DNA of 64,000 nucleotides from Paraburkholderia phytofirmans PsJN (GCF_000020125.1 NC_010676.1:1364001-1428000), one strand, 5' to 3'. Positions 16,901 through 24,751 are shown, counted from the first letter of the stretch. Notes: a model not told the origin generated them from the letters alone. A program made the numbers and translations.

Positions 16901-17758
16901 GGCGGGGTCGCGTGCATCCAGGAAGTCTTCTTGCAGCCGTGCGAGTCGGTCGACGTCTTCCCGGCCGCTTAGGCTCAGATAGCCTTCGCCCATCGGAGGT
17001 TGAAAAATGCTAAGCACCCGGTCCACAGGATCGTTCGCGGCACGAGCGGATGCATTACGGATGACGCCGTCCAGTTCAAGAGCTTTCTCCAGGATCGCAA
17101 GTCGCTTTTTTGGGTCAGTTTCGAGCTTGTAGGCCGCGCTCAATGTGGCTAACGCGCTGCCGTAGAATTCGCGCTGGCTCAAAGGCAAATCAACCAACAG
17201 GCCTCGGACATCAAGCTGGCTTTTTTCGAACCGGACCACGTCAGGGGGATAACCCGTCATTTCCAGTCCAACACCAAATTCCATGTATTTTGCAACCTCC
17301 ATGTTCCGGTCCGAATTCTTGTGAGCGGCGTGGTCACCCGTGTCGTATTCTTTAAGGAGGTCCGTGAACTCTGCGGCGGTGGCGCCAGGCAGCGTGTCCG
17401 AATGCGTGATATCCGCGCCGCCAGTCGACGGGGTGGTTCCAGTCGCGCCCCTCGACAACGTCGCCGCGGTAGAGGTCGTCCCGCTCGAACGACCGGACCC
17501 CGCAGTGCGCGCCGAGTCCGTACCGCTTGAGCGACTGGGCGTTGAAGCAGCGGCGGCGCTCCTTTGATCGAGTGGCTGGGGGGCGATCGGAAGTTTCTTT
17601 GCTCTATCCGCTTGCGACGTATCCTGCGAAGGCGCGGACGAGGCGCCGGATTTATCGACCGAGCTTTCAGTGTCTTCTTGGGACACGCTGGCGTCCTCAC
17701 CTGACGCATAAGAATCCTGATTAACATGATGCGACGAATCACCGTTTGAGATCTTCAT
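13952..17758 (-). CDS. Large putative T3SS effector with C-terminal HTH-repeat array
   Basis: I do not recognise a named family for this 1268-residue protein. ATG at 17758 follows CAGGAG with 9-nt spacing; an upstream in-frame start (17806) has no such signal. Residues 1-120 are Ser/Thr/Gln-rich and disordered-looking, typical of type III secretion signals. Residues 125-590 are mostly helical, with one hydrophobic stretch near 455-515. Residues 618-680 form a Trp-containing module (YRVRFDRDNDTWRVFDP, then PVRLNEKTNTWEVHGD) of a kind I recall from large bacterial toxins. Residues 685-1268 hold about eleven tandem units of 37-48 residues, each resembling a small helix-turn-helix of the form LLxEGxLSxxEIAxRLGIS. 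It flanks the T3SS core operon and diverges from a DUF1521 secreted protein, so secretion is likely. A DNA-binding or scaffold role is inference. Confidence 0.75.
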   Translation of the reverse strand: MKISNGDSSHHVNQDSYASGEDASVSQEDTESSVDKSGASSAPSQDTSQADRAKKLPIAPQPLDQRSAAAASTPSRSSGTDSARTAGSGRSSGTTSTAATLSRGATGTTPSTGGADITHSDTLPGATAAEFTDLLKEYDTGDHAAHKNSDRNMEVAKYMEFGVGLEMTGYPPDVVRFEKSQLDVRGLLVDLPLSQREFYGSALATLSAAYKLETDPKKRLAILEKALELDGVIRNASARAANDPVDRVLSIFQPPMGEGYLSLSGREDVDRLARLQEDFLDARDPAERKAIFKLAVEIKARLQQLIGIAVNVDQYGQLEQWEEANKEVDRILKEAEAQTDPAKRYELIGRQLFQITPGQDRLKDKVLLAFTQRMYTSAELRNKLNAWHIQVTSPLNAHGVGGPKRYTDILGKLPPVSDDYVRDLSDLYTDVLSDTSHRNHSITPKVRAARLATQILEGVMRVMLEMTPIGFLADQIPSTLPDNVRMGLEFGGMMLDLITGAGVGKQVGRGAKALAAAARKTELDNLAGKVVRAGGKGLVDDASERIARETLADERLSPEAKATAQVLERKALVETGPAVDPVSELAHEAVGINSYGSLATYADPHVVPGSLRRGAQPGILEDSKGDRYIELGGKAYRVRFDRDNDTWRVFDPAASWRPQYPVRLNEKTNTWEVHGDVGLMGGKPKISDGVVQEIVRLLKEGDMSQQQIATRMGVSMAFVRNTASDYSIRQSAPGSVRNQPIPPATREAAIRLLREGDLSRSDIAARLGISRAFVSTLAKSNNIAVLANTISPEIRLQVEKLLAEGSLSTTEIGRKVGISANSVLNIRSGMKSLPAHRWHRKITAAVRADIIRQLTEGASQREVARANGVSRNSVWRIARQERLPVKVLRAPATPEQIDQVFALRGQGKTIRVVASTVGLSETTVKDICANVNADTYKRSWWDTTPEKRTAVLRQLDQGKAAKEIAKEQGLPVETVRGIANQQRMARDSLASELLREGQSFIEVGDKLGIPPEYVLRLRHKVPPGTHDIHDIQLNSADGAVAEDMFKKGYTREDVAEKLGISLWKAHSLANEYRSKTMDSVMPKQLADLVAALDDQDRTFTTGELARATGLPETTVMVVEREYEMGSIVSHAASPQPGPSHGTASVGVSYEWIRPLTAEQEGQAIRALDDGQRLKQVADGLHVDVAAVERLYEQDLPLVAPADDPIDPLPAAAPAPTTPSTTTPPPATVVLSEADKIEIRKLARDDQLSPEFIANLFEIPLDEVKKVLA
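13955..15706 (-). repeat. Coding repeat: about 11 HTH-like units
   Basis: Within the effector gene, residues of about 685-728, 741-785, 790-832, 841-886, 892-935, 943-985, 986-1022, 1034-1073, 1080-1124, 1154-1196 and 1229-1268 align as repeated units. Shared features are a first helix ending in a Leu-(L/R)-x-(E/Q)-G turn, then a helix-turn-helix core such as QIATRMGVSMAFV, DIAARLGISRAFV, EIGRKVGISANSV, EVARANGVSRNSV, EIAKEQGLPVETV, DVAEKLGISLWKA. The last three units are the most diverged and are joined by Pro/Ala-rich linkers. The units diverge too much at protein level to be a recent DNA duplication. Confidence 0.75.
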
Positions 17759-18236
17759 ATTCCCGCACTCCTGTTTGACAGAGATGAACGCAGCGAGCGA
17801 TGGCAATCACGATTGCTGCCCTACGATTGCAGCATGGTCAGCGGGTCTCCATGTAATAGATAGCTATGGGCGCGTAGAGCAAGTACGTGTGTTCGCGTCG
17901 GCCCTTTATCAGTGCACGCTCGTCACGTCGGGTGCAGCGCTATATTGGAACCGACAGAACGGAAGTCGAACTGGTCCTTGCGAATACGACGCCTCAACCC
18001 AAGTTTGAAATCGTGACCTCCTGCCACGCCCGTTTCGATGGTGTCCGCTATTCGGCATCCATCCGCTCCGCCTGCCACACACCAAACTTCATTTTCAACG
18101 TGTTACCTGGGCAGTACATATGAGGCACGATCGGACTTTAGACTGCTTGCGTGGTCGTTCAGTTGTGAACGTGTTCGGCCACGATGGGGGAATAAACCCT
18201 TCCCGATCAACGAACCAACCGTTTGAGGAACCATTC
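17759..18236. promoter_or_regulatory. Divergent promoter region between two effector genes
   Basis: This 478-bp gap has no convincing gene. Close to the large effector it holds a perfect dyad GCAATC-AC-GATTGC (17803-17816), whose right half lies in ACGATTGC (17809-17816), repeated at 17823-17830 with 14-bp periodicity; this may be a regulator site. I looked for TTCG-N16-TTCG (HrpB-type) boxes and found TTCG pairs only at other spacings (for example 18034 and 18051, N13). Confidence 0.45.
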
Positions 18237-19070
18237 ATGCAAGCAACATTCGATAACCGTACCCACGCATCGTTCAGCGATATGCAGTCGTCCTTCATGA
18301 CGAACAGAACCATCCAGCAACAAGCCATGGTTCAACCGATGAGCCCGGCGCTGTCCGGGCCCGTTTCCAGCAGCCTGCAGAGTTACCAGTTCAATTCATC
18401 GAGCTTTTCGCAGCAGTCCTCGCAAACGCGCAACGGGATGTCATCGTCGACATCGATGTCCAGCTTTCAACAGGCTGTATCGAACCGCGGTTTCGAGCAA
18501 TCGTTCAGTTTCAACAGCACACAGGTTCAGGAAAGTTTCGGAAAAGCATCCCATCGCGGGAACGATCGGTCGGACCGCTGCGCTGGTCAGCAGGACAACT
18601 GGAGCAATACGCAGGTCAACGACAACAAATCGACGATCGACCTTGGCAACTACAAGCTCGATCTCAACAAGAAAGACTCGTCGATGCTTTTGACGGATAA
18701 AAAGTCGGGAGAAACGACCAAGGTCTGGGGTGACCCGCACATCGACAGCAACGGCACGTCGAACATGTTCAATGGCCCGTTATCGCTGAACCTGTCCGAT
18801 GGCACGAAGATAACCGTCGGCACTCAGGGGAAAGGCAATGTCAGCTACGCCGACAAGCTCACGATTACAAAAGGCAACGACGCTTATCTGGTCAACGGTC
18901 TGAGCGAGAAGGACAGTAATCCGCTCACCGTGCAGCACGCAGGCAACGGCCGACAGCTCGACGCAATGACTCCGGACGGCTACTCGCTTGTCGCCAACCA
19001 GAATGGCAAGGGCTGGATCGATCCGCAGACCGGTCACGCGCCGACCGCGGCAGACTTCAAGAAGCACTAA
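18237..19070 (+). CDS. DUF1521 self-cleaving T3SS effector (NopE-like)
   Basis: 277-residue protein with a C-terminal DUF1521 domain, the metal-ion-inducible autocleavage module known from Bradyrhizobium NopE1/NopE2, which are type III-secreted. The hallmark VWGDPHID is at residues 163-170; by analogy the chain should break between Asp166 and Pro167 in the presence of calcium. Residues 1-120 are Ser/Gln/Asn-rich and low in charge, as expected for a secretion signal and linker. ATG at 18237 follows GAGGAA; the frame is open from 18120 but the added residues look noncoding. It faces the T3SS core operon and is divergent from the large effector. Role in a host is unknown. Confidence 0.88.
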   Translation: MQATFDNRTHASFSDMQSSFMTNRTIQQQAMVQPMSPALSGPVSSSLQSYQFNSSSFSQQSSQTRNGMSSSTSMSSFQQAVSNRGFEQSFSFNSTQVQESFGKASHRGNDRSDRCAGQQDNWSNTQVNDNKSTIDLGNYKLDLNKKDSSMLLTDKKSGETTKVWGDPHIDSNGTSNMFNGPLSLNLSDGTKITVGTQGKGNVSYADKLTITKGNDAYLVNGLSEKDSNPLTVQHAGNGRQLDAMTPDGYSLVANQNGKGWIDPQTGHAPTAADFKKH

Positions 19071-19078
19071 GCGTAGCG

Positions 19079-19110
19079 AGGGCCGCCGCACCATACGGCG
19101 GCTCTCTTTC
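19079..19110 (+). terminator. Rho-independent terminator after the DUF1521 gene
   Basis: Ten-base-pair stem (AGGGCCGCCG with CGGCGGCTCT, one G-T pair) with a 7-nt loop, followed by CTTTC, begins 9 bp after the stop. It also lies just beyond the end of the leftward sctO, so it separates the two converging units. Confidence 0.7.
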
Positions 19111-19173
19111 AATTGACGTTGCATGCGCCGCGCGCGCAGCCGGCCGACAGATCGCGCGATCTCCGCCCGACCA

Positions 19174-19617
19174 TCACTCTTCCGGATCATCACTCCAGTG
19201 TTGCGCGGCCTCAAGACGACGCAATCGCATGCGAGCGTCTTCCTCTGCAAATGTTTCTCGCTGGAATGCGCGTGAAGCGTCGGCGACCTGCGACTGCACG
19301 AGGCGTTCGGCGCGCAACGCGCGCCGAACCGCGTCTTCGAGACTAAACCTTTGCGCGTCATGCCGTTGCAACGCGGCGCGCCACAGAGGTCCGGCTACAT
19401 TTGCGCTCAGACATGCAGCGAGAATTTCGGTGCGTCTCACCTCGTGTTGCCGAATCGCTTTTCTCTGCCGGACTGTGTCGGCGGCAGCACGCTGAGCTTC
19501 AAGGCGAGCCTCATTCAAATCACGGCGCTTTCGCTCGACTCTCAAGCCCCGCACCTTCACGAGCAAGGTCCATAAACGTAACGGCCGCGCAGCGCTCATT
19601 CGTGCGACCCATGACAA
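19174..19617 (-). CDS. sctO: T3SS stalk protein SctO
   Basis: A 147-residue protein that is nearly all charged alpha helix, rich in Arg, Glu, Ala and Gln, matching the YscO/HrpD-type central stalk that sits inside the ATPase ring and couples it to the export gate (FliJ in flagella). There are no sharp sequence motifs in this family; the call rests on coiled-coil character, length and its place directly after sctN. Its start overlaps the end of sctN by 22 bp. It is the last gene of the core operon and runs towards a terminator-bearing gap. Confidence 0.75.
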   Translation of the reverse strand: MSWVARMSAARPLRLWTLLVKVRGLRVERKRRDLNEARLEAQRAAADTVRQRKAIRQHEVRRTEILAACLSANVAGPLWRAALQRHDAQRFSLEDAVRRALRAERLVQSQVADASRAFQRETFAEEDARMRLRRLEAAQHWSDDPEE

Positions 19618-20933
19618 AGCGCGCTTAACGATCCAATCGTTGCCTCCCAGTCCGAATACTCGTCGTGACGCTGCCGCAAAAAGCGCTCGATCATTTCATG
19701 CCGGTCGATCGCAAGATCGCTCGCAGAATCGTTGCCGCGACGATATTCGCCAATCTGCAGCAACAGTTCCACTTCCTGATATCGGCTCATCCAGCCGCGC
19801 ACGCGGCCGGCATCATCTCGATGCGCGCGGCTCGTCACGCGTGTCATGACGCGGCTCTTGCTTTTCAACACGTCGATAGCCGGGTAATGTCCCGCCCCAC
19901 CGAGGCGCCCCGACAGCTGAATATGACCGTCGAGCAACGAGCGAGCTTCCTCCGCGACAGGATCGGACATCTCCTCGTCTTCGGCCAGCACCGTAAAGAA
20001 CGCGGTGACCGCGCCCTGACGTGTAAGCCCCGCGGTCTCGATCAGGCGCGGCAGTTCGGCGAACACGCGTGGCGGGTAGCCTCGCCGCACGGGCGGCTCG
20101 CCAACCGCGAGACCAACCTCGCGCAACGCCCGGGCGTAGCGCGTGAGGGAATCGAACAGCAGCAACACGTGCTTTCCCTCGGCGCGCAAATCGCTCGCGA
20201 CTCGGCAAGCCAGTTCGGCCGCCTTGATGCGCTCCGCCGCAGGCCGCTCGGACGTCGATGCGATCACAATCGACGATGCGCGCCGCGCGCCAAGGTGATC
20301 ATGAATGAACTCGCCCACTTCACGACCCCGTTCGCCAATCAGTGCAACAACAATTGCATCCACGCTCGCCCCATTGGCGATCATGCCCATCAGCGTACTC
20401 TTGCCTCCGCCCGCCGCCGCAAAGATGCCGACTCGCTGACCGACTCCGCAGGACAAGAGACCATCGATTACCCGTACACCCGTTGGGAATGGCGTCGAGA
20501 TGACTGGGCGGTCGAGCGGATTGATATGCGACAAGATATTCATTGAGTGTTGAGCACTGACGGCTTTCGGGGCCACGCGGCCATCGAGCGGCCGGCCCAG
20601 CCCATCGACGACCCGTCCGAGCATATCGAGCGCATCGAGACGTCCCCAGCTGAGCCCGCAGCCCTCCACCTGTGTAATGTCCGACAATCCCGCCAGTCCG
20701 TCGAGCGGCACGACCAGCGCCCCCTCCTGCGAAAAGCCCACCACTTCCCCGATCTGTGGTTCTGCGCGATCGGGCCGCATGAGCCGCACCATTTCGCCGA
20801 TGCGCAACGAGGCACCCACCACGCGCACGACGACACCCCGCGCTTCGACGATCCGCGCGCTCGGCACGGGACGGCTTGAAAGCAGGGAATGCTCTGACAT
20901 CAACGTCTTTATCTCATCGTTCATGTTTGCCAC
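19596..20933 (-). CDS. sctN: T3SS ATPase SctN
   Basis: Cytoplasmic ATPase of the injectisome, F1-beta-like, 445 residues, which unloads chaperones and unfolds substrates. The P-loop is AAAGGGKST (about residues 172-180), a small variation on the more usual GSGVGKST. Other family features are the leucine-rich Walker B LLLFDSLTRYARALREV and the segment RRGYPPRVFAELPRLIETAG. An alternative start at MNDEIK three residues in is possible. It begins 3 bp after the sctV stop and overlaps sctO. By sequence it is clearly the T3SS type and not AtpD or flagellar FliI, given the surrounding sct genes. Confidence 0.93.
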   Translation of the reverse strand: MANMNDEIKTLMSEHSLLSSRPVPSARIVEARGVVVRVVGASLRIGEMVRLMRPDRAEPQIGEVVGFSQEGALVVPLDGLAGLSDITQVEGCGLSWGRLDALDMLGRVVDGLGRPLDGRVAPKAVSAQHSMNILSHINPLDRPVISTPFPTGVRVIDGLLSCGVGQRVGIFAAAGGGKSTLMGMIANGASVDAIVVALIGERGREVGEFIHDHLGARRASSIVIASTSERPAAERIKAAELACRVASDLRAEGKHVLLLFDSLTRYARALREVGLAVGEPPVRRGYPPRVFAELPRLIETAGLTRQGAVTAFFTVLAEDEEMSDPVAEEARSLLDGHIQLSGRLGGAGHYPAIDVLKSKSRVMTRVTSRAHRDDAGRVRGWMSRYQEVELLLQIGEYRRGNDSASDLAIDRHEMIERFLRQRHDEYSDWEATIGSLSALCHGSHE

Positions 20934-20936
20934 GGA

Positions 20937-23012
20937 TCAGGCTGGCGCAAGCGTCGCTATCACGCGGACGCGATACTCGTCGAGCGGGATTTCTTCCATC
21001 GCGAGTACGTCGGTCCGCATACCCAGTGTGCGGAGAACGCGCTCCAGATGAGGACGCAATACAGCCGTCGTCACCACGAGGCGCACCACATCGTTTCGTG
21101 CCGCAAAGCCTCGCTGCAAACTTTCCAGGCGATCCGCGTCGAGCACACAGCGCGGCTCGCCGTCAGGTCCGAGATCTATTTGCGCTTCGAGTTCGGCTTC
21201 CCAGGAAGGTTCAAGCACCGCTGCATGGACTTCCCAGCTGCTCAAATCCGCATATGAACGCACCAGTTGGGGCGCAAGCGCGATGCGTGCATCGCGCACC
21301 ATGCGGTCGTGCGAGCGCTCGCTGTCGGGAACCTGGACGATTGCTTCGAGAATGGCTCGCATATTGCGGATCGATACGCGCTGTTCAAGCAGACTGCGCA
21401 GCACGGCAGCGATCTGCGCTGTCGTTACCACCTTTTGGGCCACGGTCACGAGTTCCCGAAACTCGGCGCCGACAAGATTGAGCAGGAACCGCGTTTCCTG
21501 CGTACCGACGAAGGACGGCGCGCACTTTTCGCAGACGTCCATCAGGTGATCGCAGAGCAGACCATTGGCGCTCGATTTCATGAGTTGCGTGTCGTCGATT
21601 CCAGCGGCCGAGTCGGCCCGCACCCACACCGATTTCTCCGCGCGCGGATGATAGCCGGGCGGGCCTTCCATGGTCACCCGTTCAGTGTCGCCGCTCACCA
21701 GCACATGTCCCGCCAGCAGCGTGCCGCCGGAGAACGGCACGTCGTCGATATCGACAATGTAGCGATCCACGTCAAGACGCGGATCGCGCAGGAGCACAAG
21801 CCCCGGAAATGGCACGCCCAACCTCACGATCAGGTCACGGCGCAATTGCGCAAGCTGGTCGTTGAGTTCGGCAGCGTTCAGCGCGTTGCAGGCTGCACTG
21901 CCAAGCCGTACACGTAGCGGCGAACTCGTGCCGAGCTCCACGTCGTCGAGAATGCGCTGCACGTAGTTGCCGCCGTCGCGTGTCATGGCCGGCATCTTCG
22001 GTCGCGCCGCGCGGTCCGCCGCTGCGCGCTGCCGCATCAGCGCGACGGCCAGCCCGATGAGTACGACCGCCGCGAGAACGAACTGGATATGAGGAAACCC
22101 CGGAATACAGGCGAGCGCGAGACACGCGGTGCCCGCCATCACCATTGCGGGGGGATGCGCCGAGAGCTGTTTAAAGATGTCTCCGCCAAGATTGCCGCCA
22201 ACGCCGCCTGACGATACACGCGTGACCAGCAGGCCCGCCGAGATGGAAACGATCAGTGAAGGAATCTGCGAGACCAGTCCATCGCCGACCGTCAGGATCG
22301 TGTAGGTGTGCAGCGCCTCGGCTAACGACATGCCCCGTTGTGCAATGCCAACGGCAAGACCACCGGCAATATTTACGAGCGCGACGACAAGTCCCGCTAT
22401 CGCATCGCCCTTGACGAACTTCATCGCTCCGTCGAGCGAGCCATAGAAATAGGTTTCGCGCTCCAGCTCGCCGCGCAGCCGGCCCGCCTCGGACGCGCCG
22501 ATCAAACCACCGCGCAAATCAGCATCAATGCTCATCTGACGGCCGGGAATGCCGTCGAGCGTAAACCGCGCCGACACTTCCGCGACCCGGTCGGCCCCTT
22601 TTGCGACAACGATGAACTGGATCGCCGACAACACGATGAAGACCACCATGCCGACCGCCACGTTACCGCCCACCACGATTTCACCAAACGCGCCAATGAT
22701 CTGTCCCGCGTGCGCGTACAGCAGAATCATCTTGGTCGATGCAATCGCAAGGGCGAGCCGCAGCAAGGTCGTCACGAGCAGGAGAGACGGAAAACTGGAT
22801 AGCTCCACCGGTTTCGCGGCGTAGATCGTCGCTGCAAGCATGACGAAGCTCGCGGTGAAACTTACGCAAATAAACAGATCGAGTACGAATGACGGAACCG
22901 GCAAAATCAGCAAGACCAGCACGCTAAGCATGCCGGCCCCGACCGCAAGATCCGCATGACGCGCGATCAGGCCCGGCAAATCGATATTGCCCAGCTTCAT
23001 ATTTTTCATCAT
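20937..23012 (-). CDS. sctV: T3SS export gate protein SctV
   Basis: Large export-gate subunit (HrcV/LcrD/FlhA family), 691 residues, full length. The N-terminal half has about seven to eight membrane helices and the conserved FHIPEP-region equivalent (AEVSARFTLDGIPGRQMSIDADLRGG). The C-terminal half is the cytoplasmic domain that forms the nonameric ring and docks chaperone-substrate complexes. Three closely spaced Met codons (residues 1, 2 and 5) make the exact start uncertain. It begins directly after the sctU stop, leaving no room for the normal SctU C-terminal domain between them. Confidence 0.94.
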   Translation of the reverse strand: MMKNMKLGNIDLPGLIARHADLAVGAGMLSVLVLLILPVPSFVLDLFICVSFTASFVMLAATIYAAKPVELSSFPSLLLVTTLLRLALAIASTKMILLYAHAGQIIGAFGEIVVGGNVAVGMVVFIVLSAIQFIVVAKGADRVAEVSARFTLDGIPGRQMSIDADLRGGLIGASEAGRLRGELERETYFYGSLDGAMKFVKGDAIAGLVVALVNIAGGLAVGIAQRGMSLAEALHTYTILTVGDGLVSQIPSLIVSISAGLLVTRVSSGGVGGNLGGDIFKQLSAHPPAMVMAGTACLALACIPGFPHIQFVLAAVVLIGLAVALMRQRAAADRAARPKMPAMTRDGGNYVQRILDDVELGTSSPLRVRLGSAACNALNAAELNDQLAQLRRDLIVRLGVPFPGLVLLRDPRLDVDRYIVDIDDVPFSGGTLLAGHVLVSGDTERVTMEGPPGYHPRAEKSVWVRADSAAGIDDTQLMKSSANGLLCDHLMDVCEKCAPSFVGTQETRFLLNLVGAEFRELVTVAQKVVTTAQIAAVLRSLLEQRVSIRNMRAILEAIVQVPDSERSHDRMVRDARIALAPQLVRSYADLSSWEVHAAVLEPSWEAELEAQIDLGPDGEPRCVLDADRLESLQRGFAARNDVVRLVVTTAVLRPHLERVLRTLGMRTDVLAMEEIPLDEYRVRVIATLAPA

Positions 23013-23013
23013 G

Positions 23014-23754
23014 TTATCGGCTCAGCTCCCTGTGCAAGGCACGGCGACGACCCTTGACATGTGGATCGCCATCCTCGTCCCGGTGTTCGCGCTTGATTTC
23101 GTTCTTGTCCATGCGCAGCCGCCGGCGCCACTGGAGCCGTTGCAGCCAGAAATCGATGGCCGCAGGAGCCAGTTGCGACGCCGCCATCAGGCCTTGCAGT
23201 TGCGCGAGCGACTGGGCAGTGACACTCAACTGTCCGCCGAACGCGAGCGCGAACGCCGGCAACAGTTGTGCGCACCATGTCGCGAACGCATGCCAAAGAA
23301 CGAACACCAGAATGCAGAACTGCATTAGCACGATGCCGGTATCGATCAGCGTTTTCAGACCGAACAGGTTCTTCAATCCTGTCACCGGATTCAAACGCTT
23401 GAAGTCCGGCAACGCACGCTTGACCGCGAATACGCCGCCCGCTTGTGCGACCTCCGGCACGACTACCGCAAGTGCACCGACGCCGAGCGTCGCCAGCAGT
23501 ATCGGCATCGCCGCGCCGAACGCCCTGGTGATCTGCAGGTAACGCACGGCGAACGGTTGGCCCTGATCGATCTGCGTGGCAACTTCCACCACGTGCACGC
23601 AGACCTGATAGACGTGTGGTGCGTCCATCAGCAGAAACAGCAACCAGAAGAGCCCGCTGACGGCGACGCTCACGTGCGTGCTCTTCGCAATGTCGCCGTC
23701 CTTGCGGGCACGCCGCAGCCGGTTGGGTGTGGGGGCTTCTGTCTTGTCGCTCAT
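23014..23754 (-). CDS. sctU: T3SS switch protein SctU lacking the NPTH domain
   Basis: SctU (HrcU/YscU/FlhB family) normally has four membrane helices and a cytoplasmic domain that cleaves itself at NPTH to switch substrate class; full length is about 350 residues. This copy is 246 residues. The start (MSDKTEAPTPNRLRRARKDG), four hydrophobic segments and the linker KNEIKREHRDEDGDPHVKGRR are all present and well conserved. The frame then ends at HRELSR, just where the autocleavage domain should begin. sctV starts at the next base pairs, so the missing part is not nearby in another frame. Either the domain was lost or the system works without the switch. Confidence 0.88.
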   Translation of the reverse strand: MSDKTEAPTPNRLRRARKDGDIAKSTHVSVAVSGLFWLLFLLMDAPHVYQVCVHVVEVATQIDQGQPFAVRYLQITRAFGAAMPILLATLGVGALAVVVPEVAQAGGVFAVKRALPDFKRLNPVTGLKNLFGLKTLIDTGIVLMQFCILVFVLWHAFATWCAQLLPAFALAFGGQLSVTAQSLAQLQGLMAASQLAPAAIDFWLQRLQWRRRLRMDKNEIKREHRDEDGDPHVKGRRRALHRELSR

Positions 23755-24476
23755 TGGAGTATTGCGCCTTGCAGAAAGAGAGCATTGAGACGTTCGATGA
23801 GAACCGGCACGCAGGCGACAATCACCAAGGAAAGCACGATCGCCTTGACCGTGCGTGCGGTCGTGAACGGGTTAAGCCGCTTCGCGTAACGAGACATCAA
23901 CCCCATCGAAATATCGACGAGCAGCATCATGCCGATGAGCGGCATCGCAATTCGCGCGCCCTCCACCATGGAAAGCGGCAGTCGCTGCTCCGCCAGTTCA
24001 CGCATCACACGCATGTGATCGGGGCGCGGCGCGCCAGGCGGCCACAGCACCCATGCATCCGCAAAGAAGCCATAGACGGCCTGCAGGCCCTTTCCAGTAA
24101 AAAACGTCAATGTCGCGAGCCAGATGAACAGACGTTCGAAAAGCGCCGATTCGTCGCGAAAGTTCGGGTCGTAGCTGGAGCCGATCGAATAGCCGCCTTG
24201 CTGATCGATCAGTGCGCCGGCGGCGCCTGCCGCATGAAAGGCGACGCTCAGCAACAGACCGAGTAGCAACCCGACTAGCACTTCGACCGAGGCGGCGACG
24301 ATCGGGTCGGCCGGCCACCCGATTTGCTGCGGCAGTGTCGCGAACATCAGCATCAATGGCAACCGCAGAGTGACGCCAAGCGACTCGCTGCCGCCAAATG
24401 GAACGAGCGATAGCGCAACCACTGGGCGGATGGTGCAAAAGGCAAAGCCCTCGACGTATCCTATGTAATCGGTCAT
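23751..24476 (-). CDS. sctT: T3SS export gate protein SctT
   Basis: Export apparatus membrane protein (HrcT/YscT/FliR family), 241 residues from ATG at 24476, with about six to seven hydrophobic helices. The family's characteristic segments are readable: LLGLLLSVAFHAAGAAGALIDQ and the GARIAMPLIGMMLLVDISMG stretch near the C-terminus. A longer open frame upstream (to 24767) runs through sctS out of frame and is rejected. The start shares one base with the sctS stop (TGATG), and the stop overlaps the sctU start by 4 bp. Confidence 0.92.
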   Translation of the reverse strand: MTDYIGYVEGFAFCTIRPVVALSLVPFGGSESLGVTLRLPLMLMFATLPQQIGWPADPIVAASVEVLVGLLLGLLLSVAFHAAGAAGALIDQQGGYSIGSSYDPNFRDESALFERLFIWLATLTFFTGKGLQAVYGFFADAWVLWPPGAPRPDHMRVMRELAEQRLPLSMVEGARIAMPLIGMMLLVDISMGLMSRYAKRLNPFTTARTVKAIVLSLVIVACVPVLIERLNALFLQGAILQ

Positions 24477-24751
24477 CACTGCACCCGTCCCGCCGCGATG
24501 TACGAAAACGCGTGATCGAGAAAGCGCGAGACCTCGCTGTTGCCCCACGGGATGGCGACGATCATCACGAGTCCGACACCGATGATCTTCGCGCCGTACG
24601 GTAAAGCCTGATCCTGAATTTGCGTCACCGATTGCAGGAGTCCAACAACGACGCCGATTGCCGTGGCAACGGCCAGTGCCGGCAGCGACAACCAGAAAAC
24701 CAGCAGCAAGGCATCGCTCGACAACGAACCAAGAGAGGGATATGAACTCAT
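24476..24751 (-). CDS. sctS: T3SS export gate protein SctS
   Basis: Small export-gate subunit (HrcS/YscS/FliQ family), 91 residues with two long membrane helices. The family core GLLQSVTQIQDQALPYGAKIIGV lies between them and is nearly invariant in SctS/FliQ. It forms, with SctR and SctT, the helical export pore at the base of the injectisome. It overlaps sctR by 4 bp upstream and sctT by 1 bp downstream, as in most sctRST blocks. Confidence 0.93.
   Translation of the reverse strand: MSSYPSLGSLSSDALLLVFWLSLPALAVATAIGVVVGLLQSVTQIQDQALPYGAKIIGVGLVMIVAIPWGNSEVSRFLDHAFSYIAAGRVQ

Noticed and set aside
18034..18054. Possible Hrp-type TTCG-N-TTCG box upstream of the DUF1521 gene
   Set aside because: The spacing is 13 bases, not the 16 expected for the HrpB-type box, and no such regulator is encoded here.
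23009..23821. Alternative frame across sctU as source of the missing SctU domain
   Set aside because: Its translation has no NPTH motif or FlhB-like C-terminal pattern; it is a shadow frame.
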